DNA of 64,000 nucleotides, taken from contig NZ_VXDB01000005.1 in the NCBI RefSeq assembly GCF_008711325.1, forward strand, positions 173,999 to 237,998. Direction: 5' to 3'. Origin of the DNA: Roseibium sediminis (GTDB lineage: Bacteria; Pseudomonadota; Alphaproteobacteria; Rhizobiales; Stappiaceae). The translations under genes were made by a program, and so were the position numbers. This document shows positions 17,138-26,836 of the stretch, in pieces. The first letter of the stretch is position 1. Every line of letters starts with the position of its first letter. The notes beneath the pieces are model-generated. The model searched no databases. It was not told where the DNA came from and saw only the letters and a list, made by a program, of their open reading frames with translations.

Positions 17138-18135
17138 ATGCGAAGGCCCTGTGCGTCGAATTTGTGAATGACATCCGAGCGCGGCGTCAGGTGCACCCGA
17201 TCCCCATGACGGAAGCCGACTTCTCCGCCTGCGCGCACTGTGATGGTTTCGGCAAGACCGGTGTCATGGATGTGGAAGAAGGTGTCGGAGCCAAGATGTT
17301 CGGAAACGCCGACCACCCCGGTCCAGTCGCCCTTGCTGTCGGACACTTCAATGTGTTCCGGGCGCACCCCGATTGAATGCGCATTGTGCCTCTTGGCTTC
17401 ATCGCCTTCCAGAAAGTTCATCTTCGGTGAGCCGATGAACCCGGCCACGAACTTGTTTCTCGGGTTTTTGTAGAGCTCAAGCGGCGACCCGACCTGTTCT
17501 ATGTGGCCAGCGCGCAGAACCACGATCTTGTCAGCCATGGTCATGGCTTCCACCTGATCGTGGGTCACATAAATCATCGTGGTCGTCAGACGTTTGTGCA
17601 GCTCGCTGATTTCCAGCCGCATGCCGACACGCAGGGCGGCGTCCAGATTGGAGAGCGGTTCGTCGAACAGGAATGCAGACGGCTCGCGAACAATCGCCCG
17701 GCCAATCGCAACACGCTGGCGCTGTCCGCCGGACAATTGTCCAGGACGCCGGTCGAGATAATCGGTCAGGTTCAAGACAGACGCCGCGTTGTTCACCCGC
17801 TTCTCGATTTCTGCCGGGCCCATCTTGGCCATTCGGAGAGGGAAGGCGATGTTCTTGCGAACGGTCATATGCGGGTAGAGCGCATAGGACTGGAACACCA
17901 TGGCGAGACCGCGCTTTGCCGGGGCGAGCTCTGTCGCATCCTGACCATCGATGGTGATCCTGCCGCTTGAGACGTCTTCCAGCCCGGCGATCAGCCGCAG
18001 CAAGGTGGATTTTCCGCAGCCGGAGGGGCCGACGAAAACCGTGAATTCGCCGTCTTCGATGGTGAGGTCAAGAGGTGGAATGACCTGTGTGCTACCGAAG
18101 CTCTTGGTGATTTGCTCGAGTACGATGCGTCCCAT
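17134..18135 (-). CDS. smoK: Polyol ABC transporter ATP-binding protein
   Basis: This 333-aa MalK/UgpC-type ATPase has Walker [10 protein letters not shown] (about 37-45), the Q-loop [10 protein letters not shown], signature LSGGQ (about 134), Walker [12 protein letters not shown] and switch His in VTHD. The C-terminal TOBE domain (about 235-333) is regulatory in this family. ATG 18135 is chosen since the longer frame adds a non-conserved extension that would overlap smoG. It energises SmoF/SmoG uptake of sorbitol and mannitol. Confidence 0.92.
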   Translation of the reverse strand: MGRIVLEQITKSFGSTQVIPPLDLTIEDGEFTVFVGPSGCGKSTLLRLIAGLEDVSSGRITIDGQDATELAPAKRGLAMVFQSYALYPHMTVRKNIAFPLRMAKMGPAEIEKRVNNAASVLNLTDYLDRRPGQLSGGQRQRVAIGRAIVREPSAFLFDEPLSNLDAALRVGMRLEISELHKRLTTTMIYVTHDQVEAMTMADKIVVLRAGHIEQVGSPLELYKNPRNKFVAGFIGSPKMNFLEGDEAKRHNAHSIGVRPEHIEVSDSKGDWTGVVGVSEHLGSDTFFHIHDTGLAETITVRAGGEVGFRHGDRVHLTPRSDVIHKFDAQGLRI

Positions 18136-18146
18136 GTCGTCGGTTC

Positions 18147-18977
18147 CTATTTCACTGCGCCAAAAGTCAGGCCGCGCACGAGTTGTTTCTGACTGAACCA
18201 TCCAAGGATCAGGATCGGAGCAATGGCCATGGTCGAAGCTGCGCTGAGCTTTGCGTAGAAGAGACCCTCAGGGCTGGAATAGCTGGCAATGAAGGCGGTC
18301 AATGGGGCCGCTTGAGCTGCGGTCAGATTGAGCGTCCAGAAGGCTTCGTTCCAGGCCAGAATGATGTTCAGCAGGATGGTCGAAGCGATGCCGGGGATCG
18401 CCATCGGCGTCAGGATGTAGAGGATTTCCTCTTTCAATGTCGCGCCGTCCATCCGGGCCGCCTCAAGGATTTCCGTCGGTATTTCCTTGAAGTAGGTGTA
18501 GAGCATCCAGACGATGATCGGCAGGTTGATCAGCATCAGGACGACCATCAGACCGATGCGTGTATCCAGAAGGCCAAGGCTGATGAACAAGAGGTAGATC
18601 GGATACAAAACGCCGACTGCCGGAAGCATCTTTGTGGAGAGCATCCACATCAGGATGTCCTTTGTCCGCTTCGAGGGTACGAAGGCCATCGACCAGGCAG
18701 CGGGAACCGCAATCAGGATGCCGAGCAGGGTCGAGCCGCCAGCAATGATCACGGAGTTCCAGAGGAACCGCATATAGTCCGAGCGCTCCTGAACCACTGC
18801 ATAATTTTCCAGTGTCCAATCAAAGAAGAAGAAAATTGGCGGGTCGTTGATCGCCTGCGCTTCGGTCTTGAAGCTTGTCAGGATCGTCCAGAGGATCGGA
18901 AAGAAGATCAGCAGCCCGATGGTCCAGGCGATGAGGGTGTTAAGCGCCTTGCGGCGTGTTGAAACAGAACGCGCCAT
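18147..18977 (-). CDS. smoG: Polyol ABC transporter permease
   Basis: This 276-aa inner-membrane permease of the MalG type has six transmembrane segments and the EAA loop [20 protein letters not shown] (about 186-205), which docks on the ATPase. It lies 4 bp downstream of smoF and 11 bp before smoK in one transcript. The MalG-like C-terminus ([15 protein letters not shown]) is typical. Confidence 0.92.
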   Translation of the reverse strand: MARSVSTRRKALNTLIAWTIGLLIFFPILWTILTSFKTEAQAINDPPIFFFFDWTLENYAVVQERSDYMRFLWNSVIIAGGSTLLGILIAVPAAWSMAFVPSKRTKDILMWMLSTKMLPAVGVLYPIYLLFISLGLLDTRIGLMVVLMLINLPIIVWMLYTYFKEIPTEILEAARMDGATLKEEILYILTPMAIPGIASTILLNIILAWNEAFWTLNLTAAQAAPLTAFIASYSSPEGLFYAKLSAASTMAIAPILILGWFSQKQLVRGLTFGAVK

Positions 18978-18981
18978 GATG

Positions 18982-19860
18982 TCACCTGTCCAGATTTTTG
19001 CCGACGATGCGCATCAGGAAGATGGCAACGATGTTGGCCAGAATGATTGCGTAGACGCCGCCCGCAGAGCCAAGTCCGATATTCTGGCTGTCAATGACAC
19101 GCTGGAAGATCAGATAGGTGAGCGTCTTGGTGCCGAAAGCGCCGCCGGTCGTCACGAAGATTTCCGCGAAGATGGAAAGCAGGAAGATTGTCTGGATCAG
19201 GATGACAATCGTTATGGCCCGGCTGAGATGCGGAAGAACGATATGGATGAACCGATGAAAGGCGGACGCACCGTCCATTTCGGCAGCTTCCAGCTGTTCG
19301 CTATCGAGGGACTGGATGGCCGTGATCAGGATAAGCGTTGCGAAGGGCAGCCATTGCCAGGACACGATCATGATGATCGATCCGAGAGAGTAGTCGACGA
19401 GCCACTCCACCGGCGATAGCCCGAAGAACTTCCATAAATGCGCGAACAGTCCGTTGACCGGGTCCAGAAACATGTTTTTCCAGACAAGCGCAGTCACCGT
19501 TGGCATGACGAAAAACGGTGCGATCACGAGGATACGCAAGGGGCCCTGCCCCCAGAGCGGCTGGTCAAGAAGGATAGCGAGAAACACACCGAGAACGACG
19601 GTGATGATCAGCACTCCGCCGACCATGATCATGGTGGTCGAGACGGACGGCCAAAAGGCGCTGGATGAAATGAAACGAACGAAATTCTGGAAGCCGACCC
19701 ATTCAAGGCCGTTTTCGAGGGAGTCACCTCGCAAGGGCAGATACTTCTTGAACGAAAAGAACAATGTCATCGTCAAGGGAACGAGCATCCAGCCTAGAAG
19801 CAAAATGACAGCAGGCGCCATCATGTATCGTGCCAGGGTCCGGGACTGTTGGGTCGCCAT
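18982..19860 (-). CDS. smoF: Polyol ABC transporter permease
   Basis: This 292-aa MalF-type permease has six membrane segments and an EAA loop (EAAEMDGASAFHRFIHIVLP, about 206-225). It is the first permease gene after the binding-protein gene smoE, from which a 123-bp spacer with a strong stem-loop separates it. It forms the membrane channel with SmoG. Confidence 0.92.
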   Translation of the reverse strand: MATQQSRTLARYMMAPAVILLLGWMLVPLTMTLFFSFKKYLPLRGDSLENGLEWVGFQNFVRFISSSAFWPSVSTTMIMVGGVLIITVVLGVFLAILLDQPLWGQGPLRILVIAPFFVMPTVTALVWKNMFLDPVNGLFAHLWKFFGLSPVEWLVDYSLGSIIMIVSWQWLPFATLILITAIQSLDSEQLEAAEMDGASAFHRFIHIVLPHLSRAITIVILIQTIFLLSIFAEIFVTTGGAFGTKTLTYLIFQRVIDSQNIGLGSAGGVYAIILANIVAIFLMRIVGKNLDR

Positions 19861-19934
19861 TGCAAACCTCCTCCGTTGGCAGGCAAGACCTACCTGACCA
19901 GTCTGTCATAATTTGCGGAAGATCAGGTAGGGTG

Positions 19935-19970
19935 TCAGGCACCGACGCCAAACGGGGAGCCGGTGCCTGA
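19935..19970 (-). promoter_or_regulatory. smoE-smoF intercistronic stem-loop
   Basis: TCAGGCACCG (19935-19944) and CGGTGCCTGA (19961-19970) form a perfect ten-base-pair stem with a 16-base loop, 14 bases beyond the smoE stop. There is no T run. Such elements after binding-protein genes commonly protect the upstream mRNA and lower permease expression. Confidence 0.7.
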
Positions 19971-19983
19971 ACCGGGAGGACGC

Positions 19984-21288
19984 TTAGCGGTAGCCTGCGG
20001 CTTCCATTGCATCATTGGTGATTGCCTGAGCCTTAGCCAGAGCTTCGTCAATGGACTGCTGGCCGGCATAGGCAGCCGAGAATTCCTGGCTCACCTCTGT
20101 TGCAATGCCTGCAAACTCCGGGATTGCTGCGAACTGAATGCCGACATAGGGGCTTTCGTTCACTGTGGAGTTGTTCGGATCAGCCGAGAGGATGGAATCC
20201 AGTGTCATCTTCGCGAACGGAATGTCCTTGTAGTTCGGGTTCTCATAGAGAGAGGTCCGCGCACCCGGAGGAACATTCGCCCAGCCTTCCTTGGCAGCGA
20301 CAAGCTCAATATAGCTCTTGGAGGTCGCCCACTCGATGAACTGCTTGGCAGCATCGGTTTTCTGTGTGCCAGCCGGAATGGCCAGTGCCCACGCCCAAAG
20401 CCAGTTGGACCGCTTGCCCAGGCCCGTGTCAGGAGCAAGGGCAAAGCCGACCTTGTCTGCTACGGTGGAATCTTTCGGGTTGGTCACGAAGGAGGCTGCC
20501 ACTGTGGCGTCAATCCACATGCCGCACTTGCCTTGCTGGAAGAGCGACAGGTTTTCGTTGAAGCCGTTGGTCGCGTATCCTGGAGGGCCGGATTCATCCA
20601 TCATGCCCTTGTAGAATGTCAGGGTTTTCTTCCAGGGCTCCTGGTCGAAGGTTGCGTTCCACTCCATGTCGAACCACTGGGCGCCGAAGGAGTTGGACAT
20701 TGCGGTGATGAATGCACCACCTTCGCCCCAACCGGCCTTGCCACGCAGGCAGATGCCGTTGATTTCAGCGTCCCGATCGGTCATGGCCTTTGCCGCAGCG
20801 CGGATGAACTCCCATGTCGGTGCGTCCGGCATTTCCATTCCGGCCTTCTTCATCAGGTCGGTGCGGTACATGATCATGGAGGACTCGCCATAGAACGGGG
20901 CCGCATAAAGCGTTCCGTCATAGGACAGGCCGTTCGCCATCGCCGGAAGAATGTCGCCAACATCATACTCCTCGGAAAGGCCGTTCAGCGGAACGAGCCA
21001 GCCGTTCTTGCCCCAGATCGGGGTTTCGTACATGCCGATTGTCATGATGTCGAATGCACCGCCCTTGGTGGTGATGTCGGTCGTCACGCGCTGGCGAAGG
21101 ACGTTTTCCTCGAGGGTAACCCATTCCACTTTGTGACCGGTTTTGGTCGTGAAATCGTCGGTGAGACCCTGCATGCGGATCATGTCACCGTTGTTCACGG
21201 TGGCAATCGTAATCGTGTCTGCTTGGGCGTTTGCAGCGGCCAAGAGGCCAACCGCGGTTGCTGCGCAAAGTACGCTCTTCAACTTCAT
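19984..21288 (-). CDS. smoE: Polyol-binding periplasmic protein
   Basis: This 434-aa solute-binding protein has a Sec signal peptide (MKLKSVLCAATAVGLLAAANAQA, split before DTI) and a family 1 fold. Recognisable pieces include TIATVNNGDMIRMQ, the GAFDIMTIGMYETP loop and WAWALAIPAGTQK, which match SmoE/MtlE proteins binding sorbitol, mannitol and related polyols. It starts at ATG 21288 with GGGAGG; a TTG codon sits just before. It heads the smoEFGK-smoS-mtlK operon, with a candidate LacI site 70 bp upstream. Confidence 0.9.
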   Translation of the reverse strand: MKLKSVLCAATAVGLLAAANAQADTITIATVNNGDMIRMQGLTDDFTTKTGHKVEWVTLEENVLRQRVTTDITTKGGAFDIMTIGMYETPIWGKNGWLVPLNGLSEEYDVGDILPAMANGLSYDGTLYAAPFYGESSMIMYRTDLMKKAGMEMPDAPTWEFIRAAAKAMTDRDAEINGICLRGKAGWGEGGAFITAMSNSFGAQWFDMEWNATFDQEPWKKTLTFYKGMMDESGPPGYATNGFNENLSLFQQGKCGMWIDATVAASFVTNPKDSTVADKVGFALAPDTGLGKRSNWLWAWALAIPAGTQKTDAAKQFIEWATSKSYIELVAAKEGWANVPPGARTSLYENPNYKDIPFAKMTLDSILSADPNNSTVNESPYVGIQFAAIPEFAGIATEVSQEFSAAYAGQQSIDEALAKAQAITNDAMEAAGYR

Positions 21289-21359
21289 CAATTTCCTCCC
21301 AGTGATTGAATATCACTAAACGGAAGGTAATTACAAAATTGTCGCGACGTCAATATAAA

Positions 21360-21379
21360 TTTTACGCGCGATAAATTTT
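21360..21379. promoter_or_regulatory. Candidate LacI-family operator upstream of smoE
   Basis: TTTTACGCGCG followed by ATAAATTTT (21360-21379) shares the core TTTTACGCGCG..AAATTT with a site upstream of the lacI-type gene itself. It lies 70 bp before the smoE start. A second palindrome (GTCGCGAC at 21341-21348) lies between it and the gene. Confidence 0.5.
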
Positions 21380-22410
21380 TAGGCTGAGTCTCGCAGGATC
21401 AAACGTGCTTGAAACAGGGTCTCTGTTCGATCCTTAAATCGGCCGCCGCTCTCAATAAGTTGAAAAAGCGTCTCCACGCTCCGGTTCGAAACACTTTCAT
21501 AATCGTGTGCTGCGGTGGTCAGGGACGGGCAGGTGAAACGGGCAAAAGGATGGTCATCGTTGGAGGCGACCCGCAAGGATGCATCGGCACCCCGACCAAC
21601 CTTAATGCCCAGCTCGTAGCAGGCTGACAGAAAGCCAATGGCGAGGCGGTCATTGCTGCACAGGATTGCATTTGTTGGCAGCTTTTCGGTGCCGAGCACC
21701 TTCAATGCTCCGTTTCGACCGATTTCTTCAAATGCCCACCCTTGCCCGTCCACCTTGATGACATGAGGATCCAATCCAAGTCGTTCCATCATCTGCAGAT
21801 AGGCGATCCGTCGTTTATTGGCGTTGGGGTTGGCCGGTGTTTTCATCTCGAAGAAAATGGGAGGCTCTCCGGTCCGGGTCAGATACTCCACAGTCTGGGA
21901 TACGAAGCTGAAATTGTCCGACCCGACAAAGGCCTCCCCGATACCCTCAAGATTGCTATCAAACAAGACGGTTGGTACATCGCTGCAAAATTTCTCGATT
22001 TCGGACTTGTTGGACGCGCGGCCCAGCGGTGCAAAAAGAACACCGGCGGGGCGCAGGCTCCGCAAACTGTCCATGATCTCCAGTTCGAGTTTTTGTTCGC
22101 CGTGCGAACTATAGAGGGTCGGCCGGTAACCCACCTGAATGCAATGTTCTTCCAGATTGCGGGCAATTTCCGCAAAGAACGGGTCGGCCAGATAGGGAAC
22201 GACAATTCCGATGTTCTTTGTGAGTTTCCGGTTCTGGTTGATGGCGAAAATGTTCGGCCGGTAGTCGTGCTCTTCCAGCGCCGCTTCAATACGGGCCCGG
22301 GTTGAGGAGCGAACGCTTGACGGATCATTGAAGTATTTCGAGACGGTCGGGCGGGAGATGCCACTGATTGCGGCAAACTCTTCCATATTCCTGATTTTCG
22401 TCCCGCTCAT
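21379..22410 (-). CDS. LacI family transcriptional regulator
   Basis: This 343-aa repressor has an N-terminal helix-turn-helix (MEEFAAISGISRPTVSKYFNDPSSV, of which SRPTVSKYFND is the recognition helix region), a hinge (YRPNIFAINQNRK) and a periplasmic-binding-like effector domain (NIGIVVPYLADPFFAEIARN onward). It precedes smoE in the same direction, leaving 90 bp. The shared TTTTACGCGCG element upstream of both genes suggests it controls the polyol operon and itself. The start is ATG 22410 with GGAG. The inducer is probably a polyol or fructose-type sugar (inference). Confidence 0.88.
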   Translation of the reverse strand: MSGTKIRNMEEFAAISGISRPTVSKYFNDPSSVRSSTRARIEAALEEHDYRPNIFAINQNRKLTKNIGIVVPYLADPFFAEIARNLEEHCIQVGYRPTLYSSHGEQKLELEIMDSLRSLRPAGVLFAPLGRASNKSEIEKFCSDVPTVLFDSNLEGIGEAFVGSDNFSFVSQTVEYLTRTGEPPIFFEMKTPANPNANKRRIAYLQMMERLGLDPHVIKVDGQGWAFEEIGRNGALKVLGTEKLPTNAILCSNDRLAIGFLSACYELGIKVGRGADASLRVASNDDHPFARFTCPSLTTAAHDYESVSNRSVETLFQLIESGGRFKDRTETLFQARLILRDSA

Positions 22411-22456
22411 CAAAAAACTCCTGCCGGAAAATCGATCATGGAATCTTTTTTACAAC

Positions 22457-22474
22457 AAATTTCCGCGCGTAAAA
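22457..22474. promoter_or_regulatory. Candidate LacI-family operator upstream of the regulator
   Basis: AAATTTCCGCGCGTAAAA (22457-22474) is the reverse-orientation match of the site upstream of smoE. It is 47 bp before the regulator start, as expected for autoregulation. Confidence 0.5.
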
Positions 22475-22578
22475 ATGAAACTTGCCAAAAAACCTGCGGA
22501 CTAGGCGGAATTGGTAGCCAAGGCACAGAAAGATCGGGCAATTTTGATACCGGTCATCACCTGATGAAGAAGCTTTTT

Positions 22579-23238
22579 CTATTTCGTTTCCTGCAGGCCA
22601 TAACCGGAAAAACTTTTCATGGCCTCGGCTATCGCATCGTTGCTGAGGATGATTGGTCCGCCGATCTGCAGGCTGAGGTAATATTGCTTTGCGATGGCTT
22701 CCAGCTCGATTGCCCGCCACATCGCCTTGGCCATGCTCTCGCCAAGCGTGATCATGCCGTGGTTTGCAAGCAGGCATGCCGTGCGATCTTTCATGGCTTC
22801 AATGGCAAGGATAGACAGCTCTTCCGTTCCAAAGGTCGCATACCCCGCGCAGCGCACGTCCGTGCCACCGAAAGCGGCGATCATGTAATGGCAGGCCGGG
22901 ATGGGGCGCCGGGTAATAGCCAGCGTCGTGCAATAGGTTGGATGCGCGTGGACAACAGCATTGGCATCAGGTCGCTCTCTCAGCAGCTTTTGATGGAACC
23001 GCCATTCTGTCGAGGGTTTAAGTGGTCCCTCATAGGCCCCGCTGGTGTCGTCCAGAGCGACGGATGCGACCATGTCGGCGGTCATTTCGTCATAGGGGGT
23101 TGCAGAAGGGGAGATCAGCATAAGGTCGCCGAAGCGGACGGAGATATTCCCCGAGGTTCCCTGATTGATGCCGCTGGAATTCAGCTCCCTGCATCGGGCG
23201 ACAAGCTCGTCGCGCAGGGCCTTTTCAGCCTTGGTCAT
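22579..23238 (-). CDS. Class II aldolase (L-fuculose-phosphate aldolase-like)
   Basis: This 219-aa zinc aldolase belongs to the AraD/FucA family. Conserved parts are NQGTSGNISVR (phosphate loop, about 26-36), ISPSATPYDEM, the zinc ligands in VVHAHPTYCTTLA (about 96-108) and the third His in ANHGMITLG. The catalytic acid is in PSTEWRFHQKLL. It would cleave a ketose phosphate to DHAP plus a small aldehyde. It starts at ATG 23238 behind GAGGAGG and follows the HAD gene by 32 bp. Whether it serves polyol breakdown or another sugar is unknown. Confidence 0.82.
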   Translation of the reverse strand: MTKAEKALRDELVARCRELNSSGINQGTSGNISVRFGDLMLISPSATPYDEMTADMVASVALDDTSGAYEGPLKPSTEWRFHQKLLRERPDANAVVHAHPTYCTTLAITRRPIPACHYMIAAFGGTDVRCAGYATFGTEELSILAIEAMKDRTACLLANHGMITLGESMAKAMWRAIELEAIAKQYYLSLQIGGPIILSNDAIAEAMKSFSGYGLQETK

Positions 23239-23270
23239 GGTCAGTGCCTCCTCGCAAGCGCGGATCGCCG

Positions 23271-24092
23271 TCACGAATAGACGAGCGACTGGATCTCGTA
23301 ATCTGCCTGTATGTCGGTTGCCCCGGTGCTGGCCTGGACGCCGCCGCTTATCAGGAGCGTCTGGCAGCCGACTGCCCGACCTCCCGCAATGTCATGGTGG
23401 GGGCTGTCGCCAATCATCAAGGTTCTTGCAGGAGCAAAGCCGGGAAGCTGTGCCAATCCCGCCTGAAAGATTTCCGGGAATGGCTTTCCGACCAGTTCCA
23501 GCGGCCCATCGTCAGCCCGATAATCATCAGCAACAACCCCAGGACCGAACCCTATCGCGCCATTAGCATACATCATGTGGTCCGGATTGGCGCAGATGGC
23601 AGGCACACCCTTGCGCGCAAGGGGTTTCAACATTTCGCGGTACTCATCGCGCGACCGGTTTTCCGGAACAACCCCGCTGATCAGAACGAACTTGATGTCG
23701 TCACTGACAGCCGTGCGAATATCGAAGCCAAAACCGTCCAGAACGCTCTGATCCCGATCCCGCGAAAGATTAAGGACGGCATCTTCTCGCTGCAAGGCGC
23801 CGGAAGAAACGCGGTCTTTAATCAGGTCACGGGCGAGTTCGCCGCTCGTGACAACAGCGCCGATCAGGTCTTCGGTAAACCCGAATTCGGCAAGCCTGCG
23901 GATATTGAGATCCTGTGTGCGCCCGGAATTGGTCAGGGCCACGATCGGTTTTTCCGCTGCCCGAAGCGCCTTGAGACAATCAAGTGCCCCTTCGAAAACG
24001 GCTTTGCCGTCATGCAGAACGCCAAACTGATCGATCAGCACCGCATCAAACTGGTCGATGATTTCGTGAAGGCCGGAAATCCGCTGCGTCAA
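23271..24092 (-). CDS. HAD-superfamily class IIA hydrolase
   Basis: This 273-aa phosphatase-like protein matches the TIGR01459-type group of class IIA HAD enzymes. Motif I is VLIDQFGVLHDG, with the usual second Asp position occupied by Phe as in this group; motif II is LTNSGR; motif III/IV is GKPFPEIFQAGL and MIGDSPHHDIAGG. It uses a TTG start (24092); no ATG or GTG lies in frame between the upstream stop and this codon. It forms a unit with the aldolase, so it may dephosphorylate a related sugar phosphate (inference). Confidence 0.78.
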   Translation of the reverse strand: MTQRISGLHEIIDQFDAVLIDQFGVLHDGKAVFEGALDCLKALRAAEKPIVALTNSGRTQDLNIRRLAEFGFTEDLIGAVVTSGELARDLIKDRVSSGALQREDAVLNLSRDRDQSVLDGFGFDIRTAVSDDIKFVLISGVVPENRSRDEYREMLKPLARKGVPAICANPDHMMYANGAIGFGPGVVADDYRADDGPLELVGKPFPEIFQAGLAQLPGFAPARTLMIGDSPHHDIAGGRAVGCQTLLISGGVQASTGATDIQADYEIQSLVYS

Positions 24093-24294
24093 AAGGAAGG
24101 TCTCCAGAACGAAGTCGGGCAGGGTGTCGATGATGCCGCTTCATTCCTGCGATAGCGCACGCCTGCCAAATCCGCAACGTTGCTCATGCGTCCTGTGGCC
24201 AAAAGGCGCAGAAAACAGCCAATGCGACTGCGGCGCGTTAGCTCCGGCCCGAAAAGAGCGAGCATGAGGGACTTGACTCTCAGATCGGAATCTA

Positions 24295-24321
24295 ATTAGT
24301 TCGGTAATAGAACGAACTAAT
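24295..24321. promoter_or_regulatory. Perfect inverted repeat, probable ROK operator
   Basis: ATTAGTTCG (24295-24303) and CGAACTAAT (24313-24321) are exact inverted repeats with a nine-base A/T-rich spacer, ending 12 bp before the ROK start. The arrangement fits autoregulation of the ROK gene and its operon. Confidence 0.65.
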
Positions 24322-24333
24322 AGAGGCAACACC

Positions 24334-25548
24334 TTGGCGGACCCCTCAAACATTTCCCGGCGCATGTCCTTGAGCGCGATTGTTCAGGCGATCACCAGCT
24401 ATGGCCCGATTTCCAGAGCGAGCGTGTCGAAGATCACCGGGCTGTCCAAGCAGACGGTGTCGGAGATCGTCGGAAATCTGGAAGAGGACGGTTGGGTTCG
24501 TACAATCGGGCGCACCGAGGGTCATGTCGGGCGCCGGGCAGTTGTTTATGAAATTGTTCCTGATGCAGCGTCTGTCGCGAGTGTGGACCTTGGCGGCACG
24601 AAGGTGCGGGTCGCAATCTGCGATCTGACCGGGGCAGTCATGGCCGAGCTGGTTGAGCCCACGAGCAAGAACGGCGGCATCGCAGTCATCAATCAGGTGG
24701 CGGATCTTGTTGAGCGGGCCAGCCTGAAAATATCCGGCAATGCAAAGCAGCCCCGGATCGCGGTCATTGGCGTTCCCGGAGTGCCAGACCCGGCAACGGG
24801 CCGCATCCTGATGGCTCCCAATATTCCTGGCATTGACCAGGTCGATGCCCCGCAGCTTTGGCGTGAGCGTCTGGGCATTGAGGTCTTTGTCGAAAACGAT
24901 GTGAACCTTGCAGCGCTGGGCGAGCACTGGCTGACAAAGGCCAATGCAAAGGACGACCTCATCTACCTCTCCATCGGAACCGGTATCGGTGCAGGTATCG
25001 TGATCGGCGGTCAGTTGCTGCGCGGTGCGGGTGGAGCGGCCGGTGAGATTGGCTATCTTCCCTTTGGCAAGGACCCGTTTGAGCCTGAGAGTCTGAAGAC
25101 CGGCGCGCTGGAGCGGGTCACCGCGACCCACGCCATCATCGAAACTTTCGCGGAAAAGACGGGCGAGAAAAAACCGGTTCCCGAAATTTTTGATCTGGCC
25201 GCTTCTGGGAATGTGGCAGCAGACGAGACGCTGGATTTCGTAGCGCGTCAGATTGCCCGGTCCATAGCAACGCTCGCAGCTGTGCTTGATCCCTCGCTTA
25301 TTGTCGTGGGTGGTTCAATCGGTGCGCGGCAAGAGCTTCACGAGCGTGTCAGTCAACACATCAAGGGCTGCTTTCCTCGTCCGGTGCCGGTCGAGATTTC
25401 CGCTCTCGGCAACCATGCTGCTCTTGCAGGAGGGGCGGCAATCGCCCTTTCGAAATTGCATCTCTCCCTCTTTACGGCAGGTCTTAAGGGCGTTGAGATC
25501 GAAACGCCTCCGCCCGCCGTCGAAGTATTCACGCGGGGGGCAGCGTGA
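24334..25548 (+). CDS. ROK family transcriptional regulator
   Basis: This 404-aa regulator has an N-terminal winged helix (ITSYGPISRASVSKITGLSK, about 19-38, then TVSEIVGNLEEDGWV) and a ROK/actin-like domain. SVDLGGTKVRVAICDL is the phosphate-1 motif, ENDVNLAALGEHW carries the kinase-type Asp, and SIGTGIGAGIVIGG is the glycine-rich loop. The usual ROK zinc motif CxCGxxGC is absent after GEIGY, so it is a zinc-less variant. It begins with TTG 24334 after AGAGG. It heads an operon of deacylase, ABC transporter and PLP enzyme and likely senses the imported compound. Confidence 0.87.
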   Translation: MADPSNISRRMSLSAIVQAITSYGPISRASVSKITGLSKQTVSEIVGNLEEDGWVRTIGRTEGHVGRRAVVYEIVPDAASVASVDLGGTKVRVAICDLTGAVMAELVEPTSKNGGIAVINQVADLVERASLKISGNAKQPRIAVIGVPGVPDPATGRILMAPNIPGIDQVDAPQLWRERLGIEVFVENDVNLAALGEHWLTKANAKDDLIYLSIGTGIGAGIVIGGQLLRGAGGAAGEIGYLPFGKDPFEPESLKTGALERVTATHAIIETFAEKTGEKKPVPEIFDLAASGNVAADETLDFVARQIARSIATLAAVLDPSLIVVGGSIGARQELHERVSQHIKGCFPRPVPVEISALGNHAALAGGAAIALSKLHLSLFTAGLKGVEIETPPPAVEVFTRGAA

Positions 25549-26810
25549 TGAGTGCCGACTTTCTGAAAAACCTGACAGACGCGCAGGATCGCGACGCGGA
25601 CCTGATACTTCTGCAGCAGGCCATCGGGATTGACAGCATCACCGGAAATGAAACCGAATTCGCGTTGTTCCTGAAACGTCAGATGGCGGAGCTCGGACTA
25701 TCCTGCGGTGAGGGGGGATTCCTTCCCGGACGCCTGAATGTCTGGGGCGAAGAGCCGGAGACCGCGAAAGAGGGGCCGACCCTTCTCTTTGTCGGGCACA
25801 CGGACACAGTTCATGTGCGCGGCTGGCAGGAGGCGCGCAAGGGCACGGCCCTGGAGAATCCGTTCTCTGGCGCCCTTGTTGACGGGGAAGTCTGGGGGCG
25901 CGGAGCATGCGACCTGAAGGGCGGCATCTGCGCAGCGCTTTCGGCCTATCGCCTGTTGCAGTCTGCCGGTATTCGCCTGAAGGGCAAGATGTCCTTTGCC
26001 TTCATCGGGGACGAAGAGAGCGGCGAGCCGGGAACCGGCGTCAGCGCCGGGGCACATGATCTGGTTCGCCGGGTCACCGCCGGAGAAATCTCGCGACCGG
26101 ATTTTGCCGTCTATGTCGAGCCGACGAAGCTGGATGTCTATACGGCTCAGATCGGCTTTTTCATCGCCGACATCACGATCACGGGCAAATCCGCCTATTT
26201 CGGAACGCCGGAACTGGGGATCGACGCCCTCAAGGCAACCCACGCCATCCTCTCTGGCATCTGGGCGCACGAGGCTGACCTTGCCGCAGGCCCAAGCCAT
26301 GATCTGGTTGGAGCGTCATCGATCCTTGTGACCGACATCAATGGCGGCGGGTTCATTGCCGTTCCCGGTGAGTGTCGTCTTTCGCTCATTCGCAAGCTGC
26401 GTCCGGGAGAAGATCTGGACGATGCCGTGGCTGCATTTGAGCAGGCTGTTTGCTCGGTACAGCTTGAGGACGGGATTGGTCTTGAGATTGCCTATCCGGC
26501 TGGCCGCGATCATCGCTTTGGTGGTTCGCCGGTCGAAATTCCAAAAAATAATGAGGCGGCTAATCTTTTGGCCGAATGCGTCAGACAGACCGTGCCTTCG
26601 GCCGGCGCAATAGGCGGTGCGCCTTACTGGTCGGAAATGCCCTTTCTGGTGAATGCCATCGGCTGCCCGACGGTCTACTGCGCGCCCGGCGACATCAGCG
26701 TCGCGCATACGTTCGAAGAGCGCATCAATCTTGAAAGTTATCTGGCAGCGGTCAGGGCGTTTGCCCTGTTCATCGCCAGCTATTGCGGAGTGGAGAACGG
26801 CCCGAAATAA
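25548..26810 (+). CDS. M20 family metallo-deacylase (ArgE/DapE-like)
   Basis: This 420-aa enzyme removes acyl or amide groups from N-acyl amino compounds using two metals. Visible ligands and catalytic residues are GHTDTVH (first His, catalytic Asp), GRGACDLKGG (bridging Asp), GDEESGEPG (catalytic Glu pair), YVEPTK and the last His in VAHTFEE. The dimerisation lid spans about 205-320. It starts at ATG 25548, overlapping the ROK stop (TGATG), so the two are coupled. The GTG one codon before is less likely. The substrate is unknown; context points to a compound brought in by the following ABC transporter. Confidence 0.82.
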   Translation: MSADFLKNLTDAQDRDADLILLQQAIGIDSITGNETEFALFLKRQMAELGLSCGEGGFLPGRLNVWGEEPETAKEGPTLLFVGHTDTVHVRGWQEARKGTALENPFSGALVDGEVWGRGACDLKGGICAALSAYRLLQSAGIRLKGKMSFAFIGDEESGEPGTGVSAGAHDLVRRVTAGEISRPDFAVYVEPTKLDVYTAQIGFFIADITITGKSAYFGTPELGIDALKATHAILSGIWAHEADLAAGPSHDLVGASSILVTDINGGGFIAVPGECRLSLIRKLRPGEDLDDAVAAFEQAVCSVQLEDGIGLEIAYPAGRDHRFGGSPVEIPKNNEAANLLAECVRQTVPSAGAIGGAPYWSEMPFLVNAIGCPTVYCAPGDISVAHTFEERINLESYLAAVRAFALFIASYCGVENGPK

Positions 26811-26836
26811 GCCGGTCCCGAGTGGAGGAAAATGTA

